A stretch of 64,000 nucleotides of DNA from CAVPXC01 sp963709505 (lineage in GTDB: Bacteria > Chloroflexota > Anaerolineae > JAAEKA01), in contig CAVPXC010000001.1 of assembly GCA_963709505.1 (NCBI GenBank), positions 124,001 through 188,000 on the forward strand, given 5' to 3'. Positions within the stretch are counted from its first letter, which is position 1; every line of letters begins with the position of its first letter. A model generated the notes under the pieces. The model did not search any database and had not been told where the DNA came from. It worked only from the letters and a program-made list of their open reading frames with translations. Positions 1 to 9,134 of this stretch are shown here, piece after piece. A program made the translations under genes and the position numbers.

Positions 1-176
1 AGTCCTGACCCACCACCACCTGATGCGCCAGGTGTGGGGCGGTCGGGTACGACGAGGAGGTGCACATCCTGCGGGTGAATATCAGCAATCTGCGCCGCAA
101 AATCGAGCCGGACCCGTCCCGTCCCACCTACATCGTCACCGAGCCGGGCGTGGGCTATCGGCTGCGGGCGGAGTAG
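1..176 (+). CDS. OmpR/KdpE-type response regulator, C-terminal end (partial, frameshifted)
   Basis: Only the winged-helix DNA-binding end of a two-component response regulator lies in the window. The end reads LRVNISNLRRKIEPDPSRP, then TYIVTEPGVGYRLRAE and a stop at 174-176, which is the usual recognition helix and wing of the OmpR/PhoB family, closest in feel to KdpE. The preceding piece (VLTHHHLMRQVWG) is in another frame; the break is between about 36 and 48 and needs a one-base indel to restore VWG..GYDEEVHILRV. The receiver domain and any partner kinase are outside the window. Confidence 0.8.
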
Positions 177-178
177 CT

Positions 179-334
179 CAGCCCGGTGAATGGAATTCAC
201 CGGCTGAAACTGAGAAGTCGCCTCAGCGACTGCGGAACGGTAATGCCAGTCGCGCGATTCCGCCAGTGCCTGCGGTAGGGTGACGCCAGCCGAGCGATCT
301 CGCCAGTGCCTGCGGGCATTTCTCAGTTTTAGCC
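179..334. repeat. Intergenic inverted repeats before the HAD gene
   Basis: A hairpin around 179-204 (AGCCCGGTGAA against TTCACCGGCT) follows the response regulator and could end its transcript; a related, perfect version is at 46202-46240. A second, longer pairing is possible between about 202-217 (GGCTGAAACTGAGAA) and 318-334 (TTCTCAGTTTTAGCC). In between are two near-copies of a roughly 45-base stretch containing CGCCAGTGCCTGCGG. No gene is seen here. Confidence 0.55.
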
Positions 335-369
335 AGGGGATTTCCAATCCCTGGAAACAAGGAAACAGG

Positions 370-1046
370 ATGACTATGCTTTTACCATTGGGTGTTCTGT
401 GGGATTTGGACGGCACGCTGGTCGATACAGGCGACTTTCACTTACAAGTCTTGGGCGCTGGCGTTGCCTGAGTTTGGGTATCCGTTCCCTGAGGACAAGT
501 TCCATCGCTCGTTCGGCATGAACAACACCGGCGTGCTGGAGGTATTCCTGGGCTGGAGACCGGAGCCTGAGCTGGCGACTGCGATCGGCGACCGCAAGGA
601 GGAGCTTTTCCGAGAGCTTCTGCGGGGCAACGTGCGGACCTTGCCGGGTGTGCGTTTATGGCTGGAGCAGCTGCGCGGCTGGGGAGCGCGGCAAGCCGTG
701 GCCTCCTCCGCGCCGCATGATAACATCGACGCCATGATGGGTGAGCTGGATATTCTCCCCTACTTCGACGCCGTCGTTTCCGGCTACGAGCTGCCCAGCA
801 AGCCGCACCCGGCGGTCTTTCTTAAAGCGGCCCGGATCATCGGCGTGGCCCCAGAAGCGTCTGTGGTGATCGAAGATGCGGTACCTGGCGTCCAGGCCGC
901 CAAGCGCGCCGGCATGCGCTGCATCGCCGTCACGACGACGAATCCGGCCGAAGCGCTGCACGAAGCCGACATCGTCGTCGATCGGTTGAGCGAGTCTGAG
1001 TATCGAGGCATTCAAGGAACTGATGGCGTTGAGCGACGATTTCTAG
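370..1046 (+). CDS. HAD-superfamily hydrolase, beta-phosphoglucomutase-like (frameshifted)
   Basis: Motif I DLDGTLVDT comes near the start (MTMLLPLGVLWDLDGT), then the cap domain, motif II region VASSAPHDN, the conserved SKPHPAVFLKAA lysine region, and motif IV IEDAVPGVQAAKRAG. This order is typical of beta-phosphoglucomutase and other subclass I HAD phosphatases acting on sugar phosphates. The frame breaks near 440, where dropping one base of CACTTACAAG restores the family's FHYKSW, and again near 995, after which the expected tail LSIEAFKELMALSDDF ends at 1044-1046. Substrate cannot be told from sequence. It converges on the DUF89 gene. Two indels in an otherwise complete domain suggest sequence error rather than loss. 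Confidence 0.75.
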
Positions 1047-1061
1047 GCCTTTGCCGCTCGA

Positions 1062-2288
1062 TCAGCGCTCCTTCGGTGTGACGAGGTGGATCACCCCGCG
1101 CTTGCCGTTGATCAACCAAGCCGGATCCTCGGCAGACAGCCGCTCGGCTTGACCCGGCTCCAGCCCAACCATAATCTCCCCCTTCAGAGTCCGTAGCGCC
1201 ACGAAAGGTGCGGGGAAATAGGCCGTGACGTCTTCCATGCGCGTCGTATGCGGCCAGTGACGGTCGTCCAGCAGCCGGCGATAGTTGACGTCGCCTTTGA
1301 CTATGACCAGGGTTGCCTGTGCTAGATCTTCGCGCAGGTGCGCGGGCATGTCGCGGAACATCAGAAAGCCTGTCCAGAAAGGGTTTGTTACTAGCCGCAG
1401 ATGGCCGTTCTCTACGTGAGCCCGGAGTCGCCGCCCAAGAGCTTGCTCGGCCGCGGGTGCAGCCGTAGCCAGCGCGTCGATAGCCAGAGTCGCATCGGCC
1501 GGCATGGCGTCGGAGACGAAGAACGGCTGGCTTTTCAGGTGGAGCGTGATCTGCTGCGCCCAGCCGCGGCCGAGCAGGAAATCGGCCAGTGCCAGGTCGA
1601 AGAGCAGGTCCAGGCCCACGTTGTCGCAGAGGAAGTCGACGCGGGCCACGCCGGCCGATAAGAGCGCTTCCACCGCCAGGGTATCGTCGATCAGTAGGTT
1701 GTGACGTTCGGCCTGCGTCGCCAGTCCGGCCTGGGCCAGCTCGCGCACCGTGAAGTTGCTCAGGTCGGCGCGGTTGCCCCACAGCGCCGAGTGTAACAGC
1801 GCCTCGAAGACCTGTAGCCCGCTCAGATGGTGCGCAGCCGCATCGAGCTGGCTCCAGCCCTCCGCAGAGCGCGTCAGTGACTCGGCCTCCTGTCGCCGCT
1901 TCAGCGAGCCAAACGGGTCCCGTTCGTGCCATAAGCCGGGCTGGAAATAGCGTACCGCCTCGAGCAGCTTCCGGTAAAAGTACACTTCTGCCCAGTACCA
2001 GGGAACCTCCAACCACGACTTGCCCTCGTAACGCCGCAGCTCGGCGTTCCAGCCGTCCACATCGGGCGCCGGTTCGATCAGCGGCTGCATCGGCTGGTGG
2101 GCGATCTCATCGCGGAACAGCTGCAGCGCCTGGACGATCTCCAGCGGATAGCCGTTCTCTTCGATCACCTGCCGTATGATCTGCGGCTTGCGGTCGACGA
2201 TGGTGGATCGGGCGAAGGATCCCGGCTCCGAGGTCATGAGGGGTGGAGGGAATTGGAATCGATTGTTCGATGAGTATGTAGGAGTCAT
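1062..2288 (-). CDS. DUF89/ARMT1-type damage-control phosphatase
   Basis: A 408-residue protein with the DUF89 signature FLCDNVGLDLLFDLALADF near the middle, followed by ITLHLKSQPFFVSDA and the late KGDVNYRRLLDDRHW. The Asp-Asn pair and the Lys-Gly-Asp are the metal and phosphate site of this family, whose members remove phosphate from side-product sugar phosphates such as fructose-1-phosphate. It is the last gene of an apparent operon with the sugar kinase and aroE, which fits a repair phosphatase beside a PfkB kinase. The start at 2288 has only a weak Shine-Dalgarno; a later Met (MTSEPGSF) is an alternative. Intact. Confidence 0.8.
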   Translation of the reverse strand: MTPTYSSNNRFQFPPPLMTSEPGSFARSTIVDRKPQIIRQVIEENGYPLEIVQALQLFRDEIAHQPMQPLIEPAPDVDGWNAELRRYEGKSWLEVPWYWAEVYFYRKLLEAVRYFQPGLWHERDPFGSLKRRQEAESLTRSAEGWSQLDAAAHHLSGLQVFEALLHSALWGNRADLSNFTVRELAQAGLATQAERHNLLIDDTLAVEALLSAGVARVDFLCDNVGLDLLFDLALADFLLGRGWAQQITLHLKSQPFFVSDAMPADATLAIDALATAAPAAEQALGRRLRAHVENGHLRLVTNPFWTGFLMFRDMPAHLREDLAQATLVIVKGDVNYRRLLDDRHWPHTTRMEDVTAYFPAPFVALRTLKGEIMVGLEPGQAERLSAEDPAWLINGKRGVIHLVTPKER

Positions 2289-2307
2289 GGTCGGTTCGTT
2301 TCTGGCA

Positions 2308-2385
2308 GGGGTGGGAAAGGAAACAAGTAGACAAGGAAAGACTTCCAGGAAGCATGTTTTGTCTACTTGTTTCCTTTCCCACCCC
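2308..2385. repeat. 27-bp inverted repeat between aroE and the DUF89 gene
   Basis: Arms at 2308-2334 and 2359-2385 pair perfectly (core GTGGGAAAGGAAACAAGTAG) around a 24-base loop. The right arm lies over the last codons and stop of aroE, so the palindrome supplies its GGGKGNK tail. The word CAAGTAGACAAG also occurs at 27651-27679. It may act as an intra-operon terminator or mRNA end protector. Confidence 0.8.
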
Positions 2386-3245
2386 CAAAGACTTCTTCCA
2401 GAGCTTTGCGCATCACGTCAATGGGCGCGTCGACACCGGTCCACATCTTGAAGGCGATCGCGCCCTGTCCAACCAGCATGCCCAGGCCGTCGAGTGTGTG
2501 CGCGCCGCGGGCTTCGGCGGCCCTCAGGAAGGCTGTCTTGGGTGGGTTAGGAATGACGTCGCAGACCAGCAGGTCGGGGCGGATGCTGTCCATGGCGACA
2601 GAGGGCACCTCGTCCACGTTAGGGTACAGGCCGATCGACGTGGCGTTGACCAGGATGTCCGCCTCGACTGGCACGGCGTACACTCCCTGCCAATGGACGT
2701 ATTCGGCCTGCGCTGGGGTCTTGCTTTGGAGCAGGTCGACGAGCGATTGACCCCGGTCAGAAGTGCGGTTGACGATGGTCACGTGTGCCGCACCGGCCAG
2801 CGCCATCTCGACCGCCATCGCGCGTGCCGCTCCGCCAGCTCCAAGGAAGACGACGCGCTTGCCGTGCGGGTCCATGCCCGCGTCTTCCCGAACCGAGCGC
2901 ACGAAGCCCTTGCCGTCGGTGTTGTGGCCGATCAGCCGCTCGCCCTCGCGCACCACGGTGTTGACGGCACCGATCAGCGCGGCCTCGGGCGACAAGCCAT
3001 CAAGGTGCGGGATCACCGCGATTTTGTGCGGGATGGTCAGGTTGATGCCGGCCATGTTGAAGGCCCGCAGGCCGCGTACTGCGTCGGCCAGTTGCTCCTG
3101 GACGCACTTCGATGGTCAGGTAGCGCCAATTGAGGCCCAAGGCCTGGAACGCGGCCTCTTGCATGACGATCGTCGGGTTCTCGGCCACCGGGTACCCGAA
3201 GACGCCGACCAACTCGGCTTTGTAGGACTTGGTTTCGTTGCTCAT
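2363..3245 (-). CDS. aroE: Shikimate dehydrogenase (frameshifted)
   Basis: NADPH-dependent reduction of 3-dehydroshikimate in aromatic amino acid synthesis. The N-terminal part has GVFGYPVAENPTIVMQEAAF and ends LTIEV; the rest carries NLTIPHK with the catalytic lysine, GAVNTVV, the substrate-site HNTDGKGF and the NADP loop FLGAGGAARAMA. The frame breaks near 3105 in GTGCGTCCAGGAG; a single-base change joins the parts as QEQLADAVRGLRAFNMAG. The start at 3245 has a GGAGAG ribosome site and lies 15 bases after the kinase gene. As aroE is normally needed, the break is most likely a sequencing error. The last codons are inside a palindrome. Confidence 0.88.
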
Positions 3246-3259
3246 GGGATGGCTCTCCT

Positions 3260-4192
3260 TCACCTCAAGACGCTGATCAGCGTTTGTTGATAGATTGCTT
3301 CCACCTCGGCGCGGCTGCCCACGCTGACGCCATCGCGCATCGCGGACGCAGTGCCGGCTGACGCGCCCCAGCGTGCCACGTCCTGGAGCGGTAGCCCTTG
3401 CTGCAATGCCCAGGCGACGCCGGCCAGCAGGCTGTCGCCAGCGCCGGTCGGGTTGCTGACCTGCACGGCCGGCGGCTTTGCCCACACAGCTTCGTCCGCC
3501 GTGGCTAGCACCAATCCGTCCGCGCCCATCGACAGCGCCACCCTATCGATGCCTTTGCTTAGGAAGTGGCCGGCCGCGATCAGCGCATCGTGTGGCGAGT
3601 CGATCCGTTGACCGGTGATCTCCTGCGCTTCGGCGATGTTGGGCTTGACAAGCGCCGGCTGTGCCGCGCAGCCCAGCCGCAGCGGCTCGCCGCTGGTGTC
3701 CAGAAATGCTCGTGCGCCGGAACTTTGTAGAAGCTCGATCACTTCGGCGTAGAAGCTGACCGGCAGGCCGGGCGGTAGACTACCGGCAAGCACCCAAAGA
3801 TCTCCCGGCTTCACGCGTAAGCGAATGCGCTGCAAGAGTTCGTCGTGCTCCTGCGGCGCGATTGATGGCCCGGCCTCGTTGACCTTGATGTGTCGTCCTG
3901 TCGTCTGGTCTACGATCACGACGTTGGTGCGTGTCTCGCCGGAGATTGCCACGAAGTCAGTGACGATCCCTAGCCGGTTGAGGCCCTGCTGCAGCACATG
4001 GCCTGTGCCGCCGCCGGCGAAGGCCATGGCTACGCTCTCTTTACCCAACGCCTTCAGCGCTCGCGACACATTGAAGCCCTTGCCGCCCCAGTCGAGGCGG
4101 GTAGACGTCGCGCGCAGCACGTCGTCGAACTCAATATGCTGGACGGTCAAGGTGCGGTCGAGGACGGGGTTGGGGGTGAGGGTGACGATCAC
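3260..4192 (-). CDS. PfkB-family kinase, 1-phosphofructokinase or tagatose-6-phosphate kinase type
   Basis: Begins IVTLTPNPVLDRTL, the hallmark of the 1-phosphofructokinase/LacC branch, followed by the ribokinase-family motif GGKGFNVSRALKALG and the late catalytic NPTGAGDSLLAGVAWAL with the GAGD anion hole and base Asp. About 310 residues, normal for the family. It should phosphorylate a sugar phosphate with ATP in the cytoplasm. The GTG at 4192 is chosen because homology starts there; the frame is open about 47 codons further. First gene of the pfkB-aroE-DUF89 operon. Fructose-1-phosphate or tagatose-6-phosphate use cannot be separated, and no PTS gene is near. Confidence 0.82.
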   Translation of the reverse strand: MIVTLTPNPVLDRTLTVQHIEFDDVLRATSTRLDWGGKGFNVSRALKALGKESVAMAFAGGGTGHVLQQGLNRLGIVTDFVAISGETRTNVVIVDQTTGRHIKVNEAGPSIAPQEHDELLQRIRLRVKPGDLWVLAGSLPPGLPVSFYAEVIELLQSSGARAFLDTSGEPLRLGCAAQPALVKPNIAEAQEITGQRIDSPHDALIAAGHFLSKGIDRVALSMGADGLVLATADEAVWAKPPAVQVSNPTGAGDSLLAGVAWALQQGLPLQDVARWGASAGTASAMRDGVSVGSRAEVEAIYQQTLISVLR

Positions 4193-4304
4193 GGCTGGGG
4201 CCTTTGTTACGACCGAGTATTGAGGACGAACGTATGCTGCGCCAGGCGGTCTGGAGATCTCCTGGTGAAGGTCGCTGAACAAGACATAGTCGATTGTTGC
4301 CGGG

Positions 4305-4333
4305 ATTGTACACCACCTGCCCCAATCTGTCAT
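4305..4333 (-). promoter_or_regulatory. Predicted promoter of the sugar kinase-aroE-DUF89 operon
   Basis: On the minus strand, ATGACA (4328-4333) is followed after 17 bases by TACAAT (4305-4310). Transcription would start near 4298, about 105 bases ahead of the GTG at 4192. Confidence 0.5.
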
Positions 4334-4505
4334 CTGGTAAAAACCACTCGGTTGCCCCGGTCGATGGGTGCGTCACCGATCATCTGCTCAAGTCGGAGAG
4401 GCCAGCTCTCCCCCCAGAGGCCGGCTAACCTTGCTCGGATAGCGTGTCCCCTGCACGTAAGCAGAGAAGATGGCAGGCAGGGCCTCGACTGTGACATGCG
4501 CGTCT

Positions 4506-4904
4506 CTACTGTATAACCGGAGAAAACCGGAATGCTTCAACAATAACCTCGACGGCCCGCCCATCCGAGGGCGGCTGGCCTCCAAACAGCCAGAGGTTGA
4601 TCCGTGCATTGCCCTGGCCGGCCGGCGGCACATCAGAGCCAACGTAGGTGTATGATTGAAGCGGCGTTCCAGGATCATCTCCGTAACTTTCAAACTGCAC
4701 TCGGCCAGTAGTCCAAGAGAATGAATGGGTGGATTGGGTAGTCGGCGCCGTGGTCTGTGCAAAGCTCACCGAGCTGCGGTCGGAAGACAACACTGACAGG
4801 GCGTTCACCCTGTTGGGATGCGCCAACGCCAAGCCGACGGATCCCAACAAGATGAACAATAGAACGAGGCTTAGGAGACCCCATTTTGAGCGACGGGTGA
4901 GCAT
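4506..4904 (-). CDS. Small secreted protein resembling the C-terminal part of a GH16-like domain
   Basis: 132 residues. A signal peptide (MLTRRSKWGLLSLVLLFILL, cleaved near ALAHP) and a short Thr/Ser linker precede one recognizable block: FSWTTGRVQFESY, GSDVPPAGQGNARINLWLF, VEVIVEAFRFSP. The same block, in the same order, ends the GH16-like protein at 22548-23949 (SVQFDSY, GSDVPPPGRGNVRINFWLY, VELIVKSVSFAP). Here the catalytic half is absent, so enzyme activity is unlikely; it may be a surface or carbohydrate-binding remnant. The ATG at 4904 has AAGGAG eight bases upstream. Last in the minus-strand cohesin/dockerin group. Confidence 0.65.
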   Translation of the reverse strand: MLTRRSKWGLLSLVLLFILLGSVGLALAHPNRVNALSVLSSDRSSVSFAQTTAPTTQSTHSFSWTTGRVQFESYGDDPGTPLQSYTYVGSDVPPAGQGNARINLWLFGGQPPSDGRAVEVIVEAFRFSPVIQ

Positions 4905-5015
4905 GATGACACTCTCCTTGTGCACTGGAAAGGTGTGGACGAGAAACAGAGAATAGCCTCTGATCTCTCATCCATCTGATACGAAGTGGATGCAGCGGTG
5001 GGTCCCGACTCTGCT

Positions 5016-5050
5016 GATCCAGGGCTAGTCGATGAGGCCAGCCCTGGATC
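5016..5050. terminator. Hairpin after the dockerin gene
   Basis: GATCCAGGGCT at 5016-5026 pairs with AGCCCTGGATC at 5040-5050 around a 13-base loop. It lies downstream of the dockerin gene that ends at 5142 on the minus strand. No long T run follows. Confidence 0.5.
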
Positions 5051-5141
5051 ACTATCAGCGAAACGATTGGACTCTGGACTGCAAGAGAGGTCGCGGTCAC
5101 AGGCTCGGGCACAGCCCAGTAGTATGGTTGCTTTTCTTCAG

Positions 5142-7633
5142 TTAACGTTCAAATACGGCGCCCGGTATGCTGCGGCCAAAGGCATCGCCAAACGAGGCAG
5201 GAGTCTCCTTAGAGAAGCCTATCTTGATCTCATCGGCAGTCACATCAGCCTTGACATCCCAGGTTACCCGAGCGATGATCTGTTGCGGCAGCTGGGCGAG
5301 CGGCGCGGCACCATCGGCGACCATCACCTGCAAGAGACCGGTATGGTTGTTCAGGATGACACCCGCCTGGAACTCGTTAGGCAGATTGAGTGCGACTGCA
5401 TCAGGGATGCCGTTGCCGTCCGCATCAGTCGGGTCAATACCAGCCACTGCCGGATCGTATGCCAGAGCAAACACCAGGCTGCTGATCGCGTAGCCACCCG
5501 GATTGAACTGGATGGGGACTGTCAGCTGATCGCCGTTGTTCTTAGCTTCCAACAGCCCGAGCGAAGGCACAGGTGCAGAACGCTCCACCTTTGCTTGTTC
5601 CGGCGACCTTAGGGAAGCTCCACAGGCTGCCTGTCCATTGAAGATCAGCAGCACCGTACAGGAGATATCTCCAGCGTCGATTTGTGTGTCGGCATTGGCG
5701 TTGCAGCCGATCGGGTTGCCGGGAAACGTTCCGCCAGGAGCATTTTGCGGGAGATTGCCGTCTCCGTCAAAAATCTCGAGGACGGTTGCCGAAATATCTC
5801 CCGCATCGACCCGAGTGTCCGCGTTGCAGTCCCCTCGCGGTATGGGAGTAATCGCGACTGAGCCGTCCGCTGTCGTGCCTTGTACACTTTGGCCATTGGT
5901 TGCTCCAAAGGAGGCCGCCGGGTCAGTTGAAAAACCCACACGGGCCAGGGTCGGATTGCCGGGTGGCGGCTGGCAGATGATTTGAAACTCGATGCTTGCC
6001 AGCGTGCTGTCCGGTAAGGCTGACAAAGGCGGGAAGGTGTCGCCGATGAAGAAATCCAGCTCGCCATCGGCATCGTTGCCGTCGAAGGTCACGGATCCCC
6101 GAAACGCCGCCGGCAGATTGAAAGTCACCGCATCCGGATTGCCATCGCCATCAGCGTCGGTTGGATCGAACTGTAGACAGGTCTGGTCATAATCCACCGA
6201 AAAGATCGTCGTCGCAAGGTCCGACCCGTTGCGCGTGAACTGCACTGGTAGGGTTACGGCGTGGTTCGGGAAACCGGGGACCTGTTCTGGGATCACCAAA
6301 CGAGGGCCAGTCTGAGCCGCGGCATAGACCTCCAGCTCGTAGATCCAGCCGTGTTGGATATCGCAGTTGTTGAACCCAAATCGGACCTTGCTGCCGCTGA
6401 CCGGAGAGAAGATATGTTCGGTGGGCACGGCGCCCCAACCGGAAACGCCAGGCGGAGGAACCCGTAGATCCTCGCGCAAGGTGGTTGAGGCGTTGACCGT
6501 GTGCCACGCAGAGCCGTCCCAGTACTCGATGCTGCGGTTGGTTGGGATATGCTCGTCGCCGTGATGGTAGACACGCATCTTGTTGAAGGTCTTCATCGTC
6601 CCGAAGTTGACCGTCGCCTGGCGCCAGCCACACGGCTCGATCCAACCGGGGAAGCCGCCAGTGAAGGCCAGCCCGTGCGCCCAGGTGTCGGTGTAGTAGG
6701 TGTGGCCATCCAACATTTCCCACGGGTAGGAACCGCCACCCCAGCCTCGATCTGACTCCAGGGGGTGCGGGAAACCTGTTTGGGTGGGATTGAAGGCGAT
6801 ATTCTCGCCGTCAGCGGGTTGAAGCCGGATGTAGTCATAGTCGGCATACGAGCCGGCTGGGGTGTACCAACTGTGTCCCGTGATGACAACCCTCTGCTGG
6901 AGTCCCTCGAGTTGCGTTCCGAGATCATGAGTGAAAGCAGTGGTCCAAGAAGAGCCGTCGGCGCTCCACTTGACCGTCACGATACCTCCGTCCCGTTCAA
7001 GTCGATAGAAATACGTGTCCGACGAAGCAGGCGGCGCGTAGGTGTCTTCAAGCCACTGAATATCGGAGAGGTTTGGTCCAACCTTGTGAGCAAGTCGCAA
7101 CAAAACCGGAGCGGTCTCGGGTGTTCCTTGCGGCCACGGACCGTCACGCGAACGGCCCACGTGTAGGTAATAGGTACCCGGGCCACCATCACCAAAGTAA
7201 ACACGCAACGTCAAATCGCGGCCATTTGAGAATGGCATGTAATACGAGGCTTTGACGTCAAGGGTCCAGGCAGCACCACTGAACTGTCGCTGTAACTCCA
7301 GACCGGGATCGTGATTACAGCAACTGTGGTACGCGTAGGTGGTCTGATAGTTGTTCAGGAAGCCGTCATAGTGCGTCATCCGATCGAGAGAGTATCGGAG
7401 ATATCCCGGATTGGCCGTCAACGATACGTGGTTGGCGGGTTCGGTGTAGCCGTAGACTCTAGGGCCGGTGAATTCGACCACTTGCCAGGCTGGATCCAGC
7501 GTCGAGGAGTTGAACTCTTCGGCGAAGGAGGTGGGGCCGAGGATTGGGCTTGGACGGCTCGCGGCGATAGGACCACCAGAGCCAGACCTATCAGCAGGAC
7601 GCAGAACAATGGGAACCTTATCTTGCTAATCAT
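5142..7633 (-). CDS. Secreted multidomain protein with internal dockerin flanked by two cohesin-like domains (frameshifted)
   Basis: Signal peptide MISKIRFPLFCVLLIGLALV to about residue 30, with a strong AAGGAGG site before the ATG at 7633. A GGCCCC run near 7525 carries a one-base shift; corrected, the protein is about 829 residues. Order: LamG/DUF1349-like beta sandwich (about 40-270), discoidin-like module with a Trp/Gly-rich WGGGSYPWEMLDG stretch (280-445), cohesin-like domain (450-595) with DPTDADGDGNPD, a type I-like dockerin with two calcium loops (GDCNADTRVDAGDIS and GCNANADTQIDAGDIS, 600-675), and a second cohesin-like domain (690-829) with DPTDADGNGIPD. A dockerin in the middle with cohesins on both sides is uncommon. 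Likely a cell-surface adhesion or assembly protein; no catalytic domain was recognized. Confidence 0.75.
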
Positions 7634-7703
7634 GGTATCCTCCTTGGGAACTAACTTCGGCGTGGAATTTCGCCGCGATCAGGAGCTATCACGGATTTGC
7701 AGC

Positions 7704-8300
7704 TCAATTGGCAATGACAGAAAAAGGTATCCAGACGTGGTGGTGCTGGGCACAGCACGCCTGAATGAGCACCGAACCATTGTCGGTAGTACCCGGGACG
7801 CTCTGCCCGGATGTGTTGCCGAAGGAAGCCGGCGGGTGGATCGAGAAAGCGATTTGAGCTGTCGTCACTGCTGCTGGATTGCCGGTTCCGAAGGTGATCG
7901 AGATGAGAGCGTCATCCGGCAGCGACGCCAACGGCGGAAACACGTCGGCGATGAAGAAATCTAGCTCGCCGTCGGTGTCTCCTGCATCGTACGTCACCGA
8001 GCCGGTGAAGGCCACCGGGAGGTTGAAGTTCACGGCGTCAGGAACGCCGTCGCCATCACTGTCAGTCGGATCGAATACCAGCCAGGCCTGGTCGAAATCG
8101 ATGGAAAACACCATGCTGCTGATAGCAGCACCACCGGCCGCAAAGGAGACCGGCACGACAACGCTTGCGGCGGGTTGGGCCGGGATATTGTCGGGGACGG
8201 AGAGCATGGGAACATTTGGTGAGGCCTTGGCCGGCCACCTCAGTGCAAAAAGGGCGATCAAAGTCATGGCTACCACGAGGATTTGGGACTTGCGCAGCAT
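7704..8300 (-). CDS. Stand-alone secreted cohesin-like protein
   Basis: 198 residues: signal peptide (LRKSQILVVAMTLIALFAL, cleaved near KASPN), then one cohesin-like beta sandwich with VVVPVSFAAGGAAISSMVF, FDPTDSDGDGVPDAVNFNLP and GELDFFIADVFPPLASLP. These match both cohesin-like domains of the next gene, including the calcium-loop insert. The C-terminus CCAQHHHVWIPFSVIAN ends in an aromatic-Pro motif like the VPLVIKS end of the 17-22.4 kb protein. The ATG at 8300 has GAAGGAGA upstream; the first in-frame Met (8330) lacks one. It sits 70 bases before the dockerin gene, so the two are likely co-transcribed and could bind each other. Confidence 0.75.
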   Translation of the reverse strand: MLRKSQILVVAMTLIALFALRWPAKASPNVPMLSVPDNIPAQPAASVVVPVSFAAGGAAISSMVFSIDFDQAWLVFDPTDSDGDGVPDAVNFNLPVAFTGSVTYDAGDTDGELDFFIADVFPPLASLPDDALISITFGTGNPAAVTTAQIAFSIHPPASFGNTSGQSVPGTTDNGSVLIQACCAQHHHVWIPFSVIAN

Positions 8301-8326
8301 GTTGGTTTCTCCTTCTGCGAGTTGAG

Positions 8327-8771
8327 TCACAGCGCGCCAGCCAGGGCGCCTACAAATTCCAATAGATTCGAGCCAGATGAGAACGTCATTAGACTGCCGT
8401 TGTTCAGATGGACCAGTTCCATGTCAGACAGGATGGCGTCCGAGCCTTGGCTAACAACTACCGATGCGTGGTTGGCCTGGGCAAGCCGAGAGCAACTCGC
8501 GCACGCGCGGGTCTCGGGCCAGCCGGCGAACATCGAGCGACCGGCACGGGATCACGATGCAGGACGCGGCGTCGCCGAATGGCAGCGCTTCGTCGAGGGT
8601 CAAGTCGGGAACGAGACCAAGACCGCGAAGTCCGGCAGCCCAGCCACCGGCCAGGCCGACGAGCTTCACCCGAACGCCCGCGTCGCGGAGCAAAGCCACA
8701 AACACGGCCGCCGTCAACTCGTCGAATTTGGAGGCCCAGAGAACCATCACAAAGGGGTCACGCGGCGCCAT
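8327..8771 (-). CDS. DJ-1/PfpI-like (DUF4066-type) protein (frameshifted)
   Basis: Starts MAPRDPFVMVLWASKFDELTAAVF, a DJ-1/PfpI-like first strand and helix, then VKLVGLAGG and the strand CIVIPCRSLDV. A one-base shift near 8485 separates this from the continuation LAQANHASVVVSQGSDAIL, NNGSLMTFSS; joined, it is about 147 residues. The nucleophile elbow reads ASVVVSQGSD without an evident cysteine, so glutamine amidotransferase or protease-type chemistry is doubtful. The ATG at 8771 has a GAAAGG site. It ends 27 bases before the cohesin gene and may be co-transcribed. Confidence 0.5.
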
Positions 8772-8947
8772 CGGTTTTGACCTTTCGGTGAAGTCCTGTG
8801 TGCAGAACCAACCGCACAGTGAAAGCTTAGCCGAGAACCGCCTCACACGATCTACTGGGAAACTACACGCTTCTTCCAACAACCTCTTCAAACGCACCAA
8901 GTACGTCGAAAACCTCCTTAGACTCTCTTGAGAGTCTCTTTTGCCTA

Positions 8948-8976
8948 TTGACACCGGCGCTCATTGGTGCTAATCT
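8948..8976 (+). promoter_or_regulatory. Predicted promoter of the first STAND regulator
   Basis: TTGACA (8948-8953), 17-base spacer, TAATCT (8971-8976). The start codon is about 150 bases further on, so the mRNA has a long leader. Confidence 0.55.
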
Positions 8977-9134
8977 AACCGAAAGAGATAGTCGTTGGTT
9001 TCACAGCTAGAATGCGAAGCATGCTCGACTATGGGCGACCCTCCCGCAGCGGCCAACGCTAGCCGCTGCCACAGGTCTGCGCGTAGCGCCCTCCTCCCGG
9101 AGCGCCGGGCTTTCCAAATCTAAGAGAGCCACCG

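Noticed and set aside
1012..2016. Long open frame inside the DUF89 gene (alternative frame, minus strand)
   Set aside because: Arg/Gly/Pro-rich translation without domains, a shadow typical of GC-rich coding DNA; the overlapping frame has the DUF89 motifs.
8327..8771. PfpI-type protease
   Set aside because: No nucleophile cysteine is evident at the elbow after frame repair.
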